Made by a program: the position numbers and the translations under genes. The notes under the pieces are model-generated. The model worked only from the letters and a program-made list of their open reading frames with translations. It made no database searches and was not told where the DNA came from. 64,000 bases of DNA from Alphaproteobacteria bacterium (GTDB lineage Bacteria; Pseudomonadota; Alphaproteobacteria; Rhizobiales; Xanthobacteraceae): contig JBBCGH010000001.1 in NCBI GenBank assembly GCA_037200445.1, forward strand, positions 1,736,001 through 1,800,000. Reading direction: 5' to 3'. Of this stretch, positions 54,542-63,773 are shown in pieces. Positions within the stretch are counted from its first letter, which is position 1, and each line of letters starts with the position of its first letter.

Positions 54542-55630
54542 ATGACGATCACCATCGAACGCGTCGAAACCATCGCGCTGCGCATTCCCTACGACCACTG
54601 GGCGCCGAAGCCGACCTTCGGCGGCATCGCGCGTGACACGATGGACTGCCTGTTGCTGCGCATCACGGCGAGCAACGGGATGGTCGGCTGGGGCGAAGCC
54701 TTCTGGGGCGGCTGGCAGGCGACGCACGCGGCGGTCGAGCACTGGGTCGCGCCGCTCGCGCGCGGCCAGGACGTCAGTGACCGCACGATCTTCGCGCGCC
54801 TTGAGCGTTCGCTGCACAACTTCGGCCGCTCCGGACCTTACATCTACGCGCTCGCCGGGCTCGACATCGCGCTGTGGGATCTGCGCGGCAAGATCGAGGG
54901 CGTGCCGGTGCACGCGTTGCTTGGGGCCAAGAAGCGCGAGCGGGTCGAGGTCTATGCATCGCTCATCGCCTATGGCGGCAACGTCGAGCATGTGAGGCGC
55001 AACGTGGCGCGCGCACTGGAGCGCGGCTATCGCCACATCAAACTGCACGAGAAGACGACAGAAGCCGTTGCCGCGACGCGCGAGACGACCGGCCCGGACA
55101 TCCCGATCATGGTCGATGTGAATTGCGCGTGGCTGCCGGATGCGGCGCATGATGCCGTGATGGCGATGAAGCCTTACGATCCGCTGTGGGTCGAGGAGCC
55201 GATCTGGCCGGCGGAGGACGTGGAGTCGCTCGGCAAGCTGCGCACGGCGACCGGCGTGCCGCTCGCCGCGGGCGAGAACGCGACCGGCGCGCTCGAATTC
55301 GTGCGGCTGGCGGCGGCCGGCATCGACTACCTGCAGCCGAGCGCGGTGAAGAACGGGCTCACCGCGCAATGGGACATCTGCCGCCGCGCCGAGCAAAGCG
55401 GCGCAACCTGCGTGCCGCATTCGCCCTACTTCGGACCCGGCTACCTTGCGACGCTGCACCTCCTCGCCGCCAAGGAGAAGGAAGTCGCGCTCGAGCGCTT
55501 CTTCTGCGATCTCGGCCACGTGCCGTATGGCAAGAGCGTGCCGATCGAGAGCGGCTGGGTGACCGTTCCGGACACGCCGGGTCTCGGCCCGGAGCCGGAC
55601 GCCGAGCTGCTGACGCGCTTTCGCCTATAG
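54542..55630 (+). CDS. mandelate racemase/muconate lactonizing enzyme family protein
   Basis: Enolase-superfamily enzyme of 362 residues. Metal ligands appear as D192 (MVDVN), E218 (VEEPIWP) and E245 (AAGEN); K167 in HIKLHEK is a candidate general base. Such enzymes dehydrate or epimerise acid sugars or form lactones. Substrate is unknown. The start ATG directly follows the sigma-factor TAA, so it may be read from the same message. The C-terminal PHSPYFGPGYLATLHL segment is typical of a D-galactonate/acid-sugar dehydratase-like group. Confidence 0.88.
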   Translation: MTITIERVETIALRIPYDHWAPKPTFGGIARDTMDCLLLRITASNGMVGWGEAFWGGWQATHAAVEHWVAPLARGQDVSDRTIFARLERSLHNFGRSGPYIYALAGLDIALWDLRGKIEGVPVHALLGAKKRERVEVYASLIAYGGNVEHVRRNVARALERGYRHIKLHEKTTEAVAATRETTGPDIPIMVDVNCAWLPDAAHDAVMAMKPYDPLWVEEPIWPAEDVESLGKLRTATGVPLAAGENATGALEFVRLAAAGIDYLQPSAVKNGLTAQWDICRRAEQSGATCVPHSPYFGPGYLATLHLLAAKEKEVALERFFCDLGHVPYGKSVPIESGWVTVPDTPGLGPEPDAELLTRFRL

Positions 55631-55640
55631 CTCTCTCCCT

Positions 55641-55746
55641 TCGTCATCGCCCGCGAAGGCGGGCGATCCAGTAGACGCAGAATGAGCGGTGCTTGCCGCA
55701 GAGCTCGGCGATTACTGGGTGCCCCGCTTTCGCGGGGCATGACGAT
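55641..55746. repeat. composite REP (two hairpins in inverted arrangement)
   Basis: Hairpin one has arms ATCGCCCGC (55646-55654) and GCGGGCGAT (55659-55667); hairpin two has TGCCCCGC (55720-55727) and GCGGGGCA (55732-55739). The outer flanks TCGTCAT and ATGACGA, and the inner CCAGTA and TACTGG, are also inverse to each other, so the unit resembles a BIME. It fills the gap before the Rid gene. Confidence 0.75.
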
Positions 55747-55788
55747 CCGGCTATATGGAGGTCTTCAAACATAAGGGAGCACACGCCA

Positions 55789-56139
55789 ATGAGCATCGAC
55801 CGCAAGGACGTCGGCCCGCGCATGAGCCAGGTCGTGATTCACGGCAATACGGTCTATCTGGCCGGCGTCGTCGCGCGCAACGCCTCCGGCAAGAGCATGA
55901 CCGAGCAGACGCAGGACGTGCTCAAGAGCATCGACGGCTATCTGGCGCAGGCGGGCACCGACAAGTCGAAGCTCCTGTCGGCGAACATCTGGATCACCGA
56001 CATGGCGAAGTTCGCCGAGATGAATGCCGTGTGGGACGCCTGGGTATCTCCCGGCAACACGCCGGCGCGCGCGACGGTCGAAGCAAAGCTCGCCGCGCCC
56101 GGCTATCACGTCGAGATCATGGTGGTGGCAGCGAAGTAG
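55789..56139 (+). CDS. Rid family protein (YjgF/UK114)
   Basis: Small trimeric Rid-fold protein of 116 residues. Family residues include VYLAGVVARNASGKSMTEQT, then LLSANIWITDMAKFAEMNAVWDAWV. The canonical catalytic Arg of RidA lies in a P-x-R-x-T/C-V-E motif, here PARATVEAKL. RidA removes reactive enamines and imines from PLP enzymes; other subgroups have unknown roles. ATG 55789 has AAGGGAG before it. The M32 carboxypeptidase gene starts 5 bases after its stop. Confidence 0.88.
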   Translation: MSIDRKDVGPRMSQVVIHGNTVYLAGVVARNASGKSMTEQTQDVLKSIDGYLAQAGTDKSKLLSANIWITDMAKFAEMNAVWDAWVSPGNTPARATVEAKLAAPGYHVEIMVVAAK

Positions 56140-56143
56140 CCGC

Positions 56144-57655
56144 ATGGCGATCGAGGGATCGCTGACCGAGCTCAAGGCGCGGCTGCGCGAGATCGGCGAT
56201 CTGCGCGCGGCCGCGGCCGTGCTCGACTGGGATCAGGCGACCTACATGCCGCAAGGCGGCGCGCAGGCGCGTGGCCGGCAAACCGCGCTGCTGTCCCGCC
56301 TTGCGCACGAGCGGCGGATCGATCCCGAAGTCGGGAGGCTGCTGGACCGACTCACGCGTTACGGCGAGAGCCTGCCGGATGATCACGACGATGCGTGCCT
56401 GATCCGCGTCGCGCGGCGGCGCTACGAGAAGGCCATCAAGGTGCCGGCGGACTACATCGCGCGCGCGAATGCGCATTATGCGGCGTCCTATGACGCCTGG
56501 ACGCGTGCGCGTCCGGCGAACGATTTCGCCGCGATGCTGCCCTATCTGGAAAAGACGCTGGAGCTGAGCCGCGAATACTCAGGTTTCTTCGCGCCGTACG
56601 GCCACATTGCCGATCCGCATATCGACGACGCCGACGAAGGCATGACGATGGCGTCGATCCGCGAGGTGTTCGATGCGCTGAAGCCCGAGCTCGTGCCACT
56701 CGCGCGCGCGATCTGCGATCAGCCTGCAGCCGACGACGGTTGCCTGCGGCAGGTGTTCCCGAAAGCCGCGCAGTTCGAATTCGGCCTGAAGGTCGCCGAG
56801 TGCATGGGCTACGACATGCGGCGCGGGCGGCTCGATCTGACGCATCATCCGTTCTGCACCACGTTCGCGCTCGGCGACGTGCGCATCACAACGCGGGTGA
56901 ACGAACGCGATCTGGGCGATGCGCTGTTCTCGACGGTGCACGAGGCGGGGCACGCGATGTACGAGCAGGGTGTTGCCCCCGCGCTCGAAGGCACGCCCCT
57001 CGGTCACGGTGTCTCGGCCGGCGTGCACGAAAGCCAGTCGCGGCTATGGGAGAACATCGTCGCGCGCAGCGAAGGCTTCTGGCGGCATTTCTATCCGGAG
57101 ATTCAAGAGGTCTTCCCGGCTCAGCTCGGCAGTGTGCCGCTGGCGGCGTTCCATCGTGCGATCAACAAGGTATCGCGCTCCCTCATCCGCACTGACGCCG
57201 ACGAGGTGACCTACAATCTGCACGTCATGCTGCGCTTCGATATCGAGCTGCGCCTGCTCGAAGGGACGCTGTGCGTGACGGATCTGCCCGAGGCATGGAA
57301 TGCCGCCATCAAGGAGAGCCTCGGCATTGCGCCGCCCGACGACCGCGACGGCTGCCTGCAGGACGTGCACTGGTTCGGCGGCGGGATTGGCGGCGCGTTT
57401 CAGGGCTACACCATCGGCAACATCCTCGGCGCTCAGTTCTATGCGGCGGCGCTCAACGCGCACCCGGGCATCCCCGACGAGGTCGCGCGTGGCGAGTTCG
57501 CGACGCTGCACGGCTGGCTGCGCGAAAACATCCACCGGCATGGCGCAAAATTCACGCCGGACGAGCTGGTTCGCCGCGCGACCGGATCGGCGATGACGAT
57601 GCAGCCTTATCTCGATTACCTGCGTGGCAAGTACGGCGCGCTCTACGCGCTGTAG
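56144..57655 (+). CDS. M32 family metallocarboxypeptidase (Taq carboxypeptidase-like)
   Basis: Cytosolic carboxypeptidase of 503 residues, usual for the family. The zinc site is H266-E-A-G-H270 with the downstream Glu in HESQSRLWEN. The N-terminus LDWDQATYMPQGGA and the segment DVRITTRV are M32 hallmarks. It removes C-terminal residues, with poor action on Pro/Gly. ATG 56144 lies 5 bases after the Rid stop; the two form an operon. The final YLRGKYGALY is the standard end. Confidence 0.94.
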   Translation: MAIEGSLTELKARLREIGDLRAAAAVLDWDQATYMPQGGAQARGRQTALLSRLAHERRIDPEVGRLLDRLTRYGESLPDDHDDACLIRVARRRYEKAIKVPADYIARANAHYAASYDAWTRARPANDFAAMLPYLEKTLELSREYSGFFAPYGHIADPHIDDADEGMTMASIREVFDALKPELVPLARAICDQPAADDGCLRQVFPKAAQFEFGLKVAECMGYDMRRGRLDLTHHPFCTTFALGDVRITTRVNERDLGDALFSTVHEAGHAMYEQGVAPALEGTPLGHGVSAGVHESQSRLWENIVARSEGFWRHFYPEIQEVFPAQLGSVPLAAFHRAINKVSRSLIRTDADEVTYNLHVMLRFDIELRLLEGTLCVTDLPEAWNAAIKESLGIAPPDDRDGCLQDVHWFGGGIGGAFQGYTIGNILGAQFYAAALNAHPGIPDEVARGEFATLHGWLRENIHRHGAKFTPDELVRRATGSAMTMQPYLDYLRGKYGALYAL

Positions 57656-57668
57656 CCGGCGCTGGCCT

Positions 57669-58115
57669 TTAGAGCTTGGTCGAGGCGCGCGTCAGAAGCT
57701 TCCAGTCCGCACCCTGCTTCTGCCAGTTCATCAGGATGTGAAGATTGGTGGAGCTCTTCTTGCCATCGGCTGCGGACTCCTGTTCGCCCAGCCAGTGAAA
57801 CCGCACGATCGCGGCGTCGCCGACCACGCGAACCTTCGGGTCTTCGTATTTGAGCGAAAGCCATTTCGACTTGCCGCTGGTGGCATTGGCGATGAAGACC
57901 GCCTTGTCCTCGACCCGGCCATCGGAGTGGCTGTAGCTGAGCTCCGGCGCGCAGAGCGCGTCGAACGCCTTGGCGTCGGCCGCGACCTGCGCCGCGCGAA
58001 ACGCCTCGACCTTTTTCGCTACGGCTTCCACATCAGGCGACTCGGCGAAGGCCGGGACGCCGAGAAGTCCGACCGCAAGGGCGGATAGTGCCAATTCACG
58101 ACGATCGATAGTCAT
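57669..58115 (-). CDS. exported NTF2-like (SnoaL/DUF4440) protein
   Basis: A 148-residue protein: signal peptide (about 1-24, DRRELALSALAVGLL ending AFAE) and an NTF2-like fold with ELSYSHSDGRVEDKAVFIA and the closing DWKLLTRASTKL. NTF2-like exported proteins bind small ligands or have minor isomerase activities; no catalytic pair is obvious here. It converges on the M32 carboxypeptidase gene with 13 bases between stops. Single gene, with the VOC gene upstream at 38 bases, so co-transcription with that gene is possible. Confidence 0.82.
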   Translation of the reverse strand: MTIDRRELALSALAVGLLGVPAFAESPDVEAVAKKVEAFRAAQVAADAKAFDALCAPELSYSHSDGRVEDKAVFIANATSGKSKWLSLKYEDPKVRVVGDAAIVRFHWLGEQESAADGKKSSTNLHILMNWQKQGADWKLLTRASTKL

Positions 58116-58153
58116 GCGTCTCCCCCGTTTTGCGTTTCAGTTTGCAGTTACAC

Positions 58154-59059
58154 TCAGTTCCTTGGCCGCATGTCGCGCGGATCGTATTCGGCCGGGTCCA
58201 TCGCCCAGAGCGCGGCGTCGTAACCGTTGGCGTAGTTCTGGTTGGTGGTCGCCGGATTGCGGTTGACCAGCGGGCGCAGATACATCGGGTGCGTCGCGCT
58301 GCGCACCTCGTGCTCGATCGACCACAGCACCTTGCCGGTGTCGAGGTCGACGATGTCCTGGAAGCGATACTGATACCGGTTGTCTTCCACCGAGATCAGA
58401 TTGCGGCTCTTGAGCTTCTCGTACGGTCCCGAGAAATCCGTGATGTACATCTGCACGTGATGGCCGTCGAACGCCGGCTGCGGCACCTCGGTCTCGCGGA
58501 ATTGCAGGTACTGGTTCTTGCCCATCAGGGTGCGCGCCACCGTGCCGTCGCCGTTTACGACCTGCGCGGGCGTCCCGAAGACCGCCGGATAGAAGGCCGC
58601 GATCGCCCTGGCGGTGCCGACCGGCACGTCAAACTCCACGTAGGGAATCCCGAGCGCGATGCGCCCGAACCGCTCCGCGTCGGGCTCGTAGCAGCGCATG
58701 CGATTGCCCCACGGACAGACCGCCTCGACGTAGTCGTTGTGCTCGGCAAAGCCGAATTTGGTATCGGCGAGCTTCGGCTTCACGCGGGTAAGGCGGTCCA
58801 GCAGCGCGGCGCGGCCCTCGATCACCAGCCCGGTATGACCGCGCACCACCTGCGCCTTGCCGGTCGGCAGATGGAATTGGCTGCGCCCGACGTTGATCCA
58901 CATGTTGGTGTCGGCGACCATCAGGTAAGGGTCGCGCGTGAGCCCGAGCCCCGCCGCGTAGAAGAGCTGCGCGAGCCGCTGGTCCGGGACCTGCACGTTG
59001 ACGTGCTCGAGATGGATCGCGTTGCCGAGGTCTTCTGCGGCGCGGTCGAATTGCTGCAT
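58154..59059 (-). CDS. VOC superfamily protein
   Basis: A 301-residue protein with two vicinal-oxygen-chelate modules. The first starts HLEHVNVQVPDQRLAQLFY with a candidate metal His; the second around residues 150-200 includes VEFDVPVGTARAIAAFY and HHVQMYITDF. VOC enzymes include glyoxalases, dioxygenases and isomerases, but the reaction here cannot be named. The last ~70 residues (WSIEHEVRSATHPMYLRPLVN) are an extension. ATG 59059 is the first start. A short GC hairpin lies between it and ccrM (about 59095-59119). Confidence 0.75.
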   Translation of the reverse strand: MQQFDRAAEDLGNAIHLEHVNVQVPDQRLAQLFYAAGLGLTRDPYLMVADTNMWINVGRSQFHLPTGKAQVVRGHTGLVIEGRAALLDRLTRVKPKLADTKFGFAEHNDYVEAVCPWGNRMRCYEPDAERFGRIALGIPYVEFDVPVGTARAIAAFYPAVFGTPAQVVNGDGTVARTLMGKNQYLQFRETEVPQPAFDGHHVQMYITDFSGPYEKLKSRNLISVEDNRYQYRFQDIVDLDTGKVLWSIEHEVRSATHPMYLRPLVNRNPATTNQNYANGYDAALWAMDPAEYDPRDMRPRN

Positions 59060-59159
59060 GGCGTCTCGTCCCTAAGGTTGGACGGACCCTAGCACGCCGG
59101 CCGACCGGGGCGCACTTCGTGCATCCCGGCCCTGCCATGCGAATTTCAGGGTATGAGAA

Positions 59160-60302
<1,143 letters not shown>

Positions 60303-60582
60303 TCACTCGGGTACGCGGTCGGAGACGCGACTACCTGACAACCGACTGCTTGCATCATGGCCTCCCAAGGTAAAAACTGACTTAAGCCCACGAAAAATCT
60401 GACTTTTCCCGTTAGCGATTGGGTAACCAAATCGCTGCTGCGGCGTTAGCAGGTCGCGTTACCGGGAAAGCGAACCGTCGACGGTTGGGAAGAGACCAAG
60501 AGTCAGGCCGTTGCGCCTATTGGTTCGATGGACTTGGTGACCTGCGTCGGTGAATATTGCGCCGGGGCGACAGGAGGAATGA

Positions 60583-61500
60583 ATGCGCTTTGACGATCTG
60601 CCGCAAAGCGACAACATTGAAGATCGCCGCAGCGACGGCGGAGGTGGGGGCGGCGGTTTCGGCTTCCCGATGGGCGGTGGCGGCCTTGGCATCGGTACCA
60701 TCGTCATTCTCGGCATCGTCGGCTATGCGCTCGGCATCGACCCGCGCCTGCTGATCGGCGGCGCCGAGATGATCGGCGGCGGCGGTTCGAGCTACCAGCA
60801 GCCCTCGCAGCCCGGCAAAACCGGCGCGCCGAGCGACGAGTTGGGCAAATTCGTCGCCCGCATCCTCGGCTCGACCGAGGTGGTCTGGAAGGAGACCTTC
60901 GAACAAAACGGTCAGCGTTATCGCACGCCGACGCTGGTGATGTTCTCCGGCGCGACGCGCGCGGACCAATGCGGCATGGCGCAGTCCGCGATGGGGCCGT
61001 TCTACTGTCCGGCCGACCAGAAGATTTATCTCGACACCTCCTTCTTCCGCGATCTCGAACGCCGCTTCCGCGGCTGTGACACGGGTTCGCGCGCCTGCCA
61101 GTTCGCGCAGGCCTATGTGGTGGCGCACGAGGTCGGCCATCACGTGCAGAACCAGCTCGGCATCCTGCCCAAGGTGCAGCAGCAGCAGAAGCAGGTCGGC
61201 AAGGTCGAGGCGAACCACCTCCAGGTGCGGGTCGAGCTGCAGGCCGACTGCCTCGCCGGCGTGTGGGCCGCCAAGGCCGACCAGAAATGGAAGACGATCG
61301 AGCCGGGCGACGTCGAGGCCGCGATGCGCACCGCAGCCGCGATCGGCGACGACCGGTTGCAGAAGCAGGCGCAGGGCTATGCGATCCCGGACTCGTTCAC
61401 GCACGGCTCGTCCGAACAGCGCCAGCGCTGGTTCGAAACCGGGCTGAAGTCTGCCAGCGTCCAGGCCTGCAACACGTTTGCGGCCAGCGCCGGGCTTTGA
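60583..61500 (+). CDS. neutral zinc metallopeptidase (YpfJ family)
   Basis: A 305-residue predicted zinc peptidase. An N-terminal Gly-rich segment (DGGGGGGGFGFPMGGGG) leads into one membrane helix (about 35-52). The peptidase domain carries H182-E-V-G-H186-H and LQADCLAGVWA with the third ligand region. YpfJ-type proteins are found across proteobacteria; their substrates are unknown. ATG 60583 is preceded by a strong AGGAGG. It is divergent from ccrM; the shared 289-base gap holds one GAGTC and a weak CtrA-like TTAG-N7-GTAAC at 60412-60427. Confidence 0.88.
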   Translation: MRFDDLPQSDNIEDRRSDGGGGGGGFGFPMGGGGLGIGTIVILGIVGYALGIDPRLLIGGAEMIGGGGSSYQQPSQPGKTGAPSDELGKFVARILGSTEVVWKETFEQNGQRYRTPTLVMFSGATRADQCGMAQSAMGPFYCPADQKIYLDTSFFRDLERRFRGCDTGSRACQFAQAYVVAHEVGHHVQNQLGILPKVQQQQKQVGKVEANHLQVRVELQADCLAGVWAAKADQKWKTIEPGDVEAAMRTAAAIGDDRLQKQAQGYAIPDSFTHGSSEQRQRWFETGLKSASVQACNTFAASAGL

Positions 61501-61563
61501 TCGCGCGGTGTTGATGGCCGGGAGCTTGCGCCGGGCCCGCCACCGGGCTTAGCTTTGATGGTA

Positions 61564-61646
61564 CGGGGGCCTGCAGTCTCCCCGTCAGACGATTGCCGTC
61601 CAAGAACTGCGCAACGCTCGCTTTGCGAGAGGATTGCGCATGGACG
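61564..61646 (+). promoter_or_regulatory. structured leader RNA candidate, copy A (upstream of Cj0069-family gene)
   Basis: Stem P1: CGGGG (61564-61568) with CCCCG (61580-61584). Stem P2: GACG (61588-61591) with CGTC (61597-61600). Stem P3: TGCGCAA (61608-61614) with TTGCGCA (61634-61640), enclosing hairpin CTCGC/GCGAG. CGTCCA (61597-61602) can instead pair with TGGACG (61641-61646), which includes the AUG. The ribosome site GAGAGGA (61627-61633) lies inside P3. A near-identical arrangement is at 63687-63773. Confidence 0.6.
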
Positions 61647-62728
61647 TGAAATTTTCACCCTCCCTTTCTGAGCAAACGGGCCGCCTCGGCCGCGTCGCCA
61701 TCCTGTGGCGGGGCGATGAAGCGGCGCGCCGCAGCGCCGCGCTAGAGATCAGCCGGTTCAAGGCCGTCTTCGCGGCGCTCGCGGATGTCGGCATCGATGC
61801 GGAACCGGTGGTTTACGAGGACGATGTCGTTGATACCGTGCGCGCCCAGCTCGCCGCGGTCGAGGGCGTGCTCGTCTGGGTCAATCCGATTCACGAGGGA
61901 CGCGACCGCGCCAGGCTCGATGCGCTGCTGCGCGAGGTGGCGGCGCGTGGCGTGTGGGTGAGCGCCCATCCGGACGTGATCCTCAAGATGGGCACCAAGG
62001 AGGTGCTGCATCGCACCCGCACGATGGACTGGGGCTGCGACACGGCCCTCTATCGAACCGCCGAGGCGATGCGCGCCGAATTGCCGGCGCGGCTCGCCGC
62101 CGGTCCCCGCGTGATCAAGCGCAATCGCGGCAATGGCGGACAGGGCGTCTGGAAGGTCGAGACGCTCGCAAGATCAGGCAAGCCTCCGATGGTCCGTGTG
62201 CTCGACGCCACGAAAGACACGCCAGAGGAGATGGCACTCGACGCGTTCCTCGGGCGGTGCGCCGAGTACTTCGAAGCCGGATGCGTGATCGATCAGCCCT
62301 TCCAGGCGCGCCTCCCCGAAGGTGTGGTGCGCTGCTACATGGCCGGCGACCGCTGCGCCGGCTTCGGTCACCAGAAGGTCAAGGCTTTGGTCGACACACC
62401 GGCCGGGCGCGCCGGGGCCGGACCGCGGCTCTACACCTCCAACGCCGACACGCGTTTCCGGCGCCTGCGGCGGCTGATGGAAGACGAGTGGACGCCGCAG
62501 CTGATGTCTTTGCTGGACATCCAGCGACACGACCTGCCGATGATCTGGGACGCGGACTTCATGCTCGGCCCGCCCGGAACCGGCGGCATCGACAGCTATG
62601 TGCTGGGCGAGATCAACGTCAGTTCGGTGCACCCGATTCCCGACGAGGCGCCGGCCGAGATCGCGCGTTGCGTGGCCGAGCGGCTGCGGACGCGGCCGGA
62701 AACGGCGGCGGCCTGCAGATCATCGTAG
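61640..62728 (+). CDS. Cj0069 family ATP-grasp protein
   Basis: A 362-residue protein of the Cj0069 family, an ATP-grasp-like fold whose substrate is unknown. Visible features are VAILWRGDEAARR near the N-terminus, LVWVNPIHEGRDRARLDALL, VIKRNRGNGGQGVWKV (ATP-binding Lys/Gly loop) and the C-terminal YVLGEINVSSVHPIP with metal-ligand-like Glu/Asn. ATG 61640 has GAGAGGA at 7 bases, but that site and the AUG lie in a strong predicted leader hairpin. Followed after 120 bases by the TauE-type permease. Confidence 0.82.
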   Translation: MDVKFSPSLSEQTGRLGRVAILWRGDEAARRSAALEISRFKAVFAALADVGIDAEPVVYEDDVVDTVRAQLAAVEGVLVWVNPIHEGRDRARLDALLREVAARGVWVSAHPDVILKMGTKEVLHRTRTMDWGCDTALYRTAEAMRAELPARLAAGPRVIKRNRGNGGQGVWKVETLARSGKPPMVRVLDATKDTPEEMALDAFLGRCAEYFEAGCVIDQPFQARLPEGVVRCYMAGDRCAGFGHQKVKALVDTPAGRAGAGPRLYTSNADTRFRRLRRLMEDEWTPQLMSLLDIQRHDLPMIWDADFMLGPPGTGGIDSYVLGEINVSSVHPIPDEAPAEIARCVAERLRTRPETAAACRSS

Positions 62729-62848
62729 CGCGAGGTTCGCCAACAATGACTCCTGGCACTTTCCCTATTCCGGGCCTGCGACAACCGCCCGGTCAGCTGC
62801 TCGCAGCCAAGCGTTGGTTCGCTCCCACTTCGGAAGTGAGACACAAAG

Positions 62849-63607
62849 ATGGATTTCACGTCACTCGGGCTTTTCGTCTTCGCTGCGTTTTTAGGCGGTC
62901 TGACGACAGGATTGTCCGGCTTCGCGATGGGGCTGGTCGTTTCCGGTATCTGGCTGCACCTCATCACGCCGAGCCAGAACGCGCTGCTCATCGTTCTCTG
63001 CGGATTGGTCACGCAAGGATTTGGCATCTGGCGCGTTCGTCATGCGATCAACCTCCAAGCGGTGTTGCCGTATATCGCCGGCAGTGTGGCCGGCGTCGCG
63101 ATCGGGACCCTCTTGCTGACCACAATCGATCAGAACGGCGTGCGCCTCACCATCGGTGTGCTGCTGATCGCGTTCAGCATCTACAGTCTTGCGCGCCCGA
63201 AGATCGCGGTGCCGCAAGCCGGTACGCCGGTCGAGATCGGCGTCGGCCTCGTGAACGGTGTTATCGGCGGTCTCACCGGCCTTGGCGGCATCGCGATGAC
63301 GGTGTGGAGTCAATCGCGCGGGGGGAATAAGGACGCCCAACGCGCCATCTTCCAGCCGGTGATGTTCGTGACGTTCCTCGTGAGCGCGATCGCATTCGGA
63401 TTTGTCGGGTCGTACACCGTCGAGACGATGAAGCTCTATGCGCTGGCGCTCCCTTCGCTCATCGCGGGCGTGGGGTGCGGTATCTGGCTTTACGGCAAGC
63501 TTGATGACGTTGCCTTTCGCCGCGTTGTCCTTGTGTTGCTGTTCGGATCAGGGCTCTCGCTTGTGGTTCCGCCGCTGCTTCGAGCAGCCGGGATCGCGTC
63601 GAGTTAG
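62849..63607 (+). CDS. sulfite exporter TauE/SafE family permease
   Basis: Inner-membrane protein of 252 residues with about eight helices and the two internal family repeats: the first around FLGGLTTGLSGFAMGLVVSG, the second around GLVNGVIGGLTGLGGIAMTV. TauE/SafE proteins export sulfite, sulfoacetate or related organic anions, though many members are uncharacterised. ATG 62849 is the only suitable start. It lies between two genes that share a leader RNA, suggesting a common theme but not proving it. Confidence 0.88.
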   Translation: MDFTSLGLFVFAAFLGGLTTGLSGFAMGLVVSGIWLHLITPSQNALLIVLCGLVTQGFGIWRVRHAINLQAVLPYIAGSVAGVAIGTLLLTTIDQNGVRLTIGVLLIAFSIYSLARPKIAVPQAGTPVEIGVGLVNGVIGGLTGLGGIAMTVWSQSRGGNKDAQRAIFQPVMFVTFLVSAIAFGFVGSYTVETMKLYALALPSLIAGVGCGIWLYGKLDDVAFRRVVLVLLFGSGLSLVVPPLLRAAGIASS

Positions 63608-63686
63608 CAAAGGTTAAGTCGGAAGCGATAGATCAATCTCTCTTGCTTGCGGCGGACAAATCCCGGGCGTAAGGTCCGCGCAATTC

Positions 63687-63773
63687 CGGGGACGCAGCAG
63701 ACTCCCCGCCAGACGGTTCCACCGTCCAAGCTCTGCGCAACACTCGACGTGTCGAGACGTTTGCGCATGGACG
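63687..63773 (+). promoter_or_regulatory. structured leader RNA candidate, copy B (upstream of DUF1080-like gene)
   Basis: P1: CGGGG (63687-63691) with CCCCG (63704-63708). P2: GACGG (63712-63716) with CCGTC (63722-63726). P3: TGCGCAA (63734-63740) with TTGCGCA (63761-63767), enclosing CTCGA/TCGAG. Alternative pairing CGTCCA (63723-63728) with TGGACG (63768-63773) buries the AUG. P2 and the inner hairpin differ from copy A by base changes that preserve pairing. Confidence 0.6.

Noticed and set aside
60412-60427. CtrA box upstream of ccrM
   Set aside because: TTAG-N7-GTAAC has mismatches in both halves; location is right but evidence is thin.
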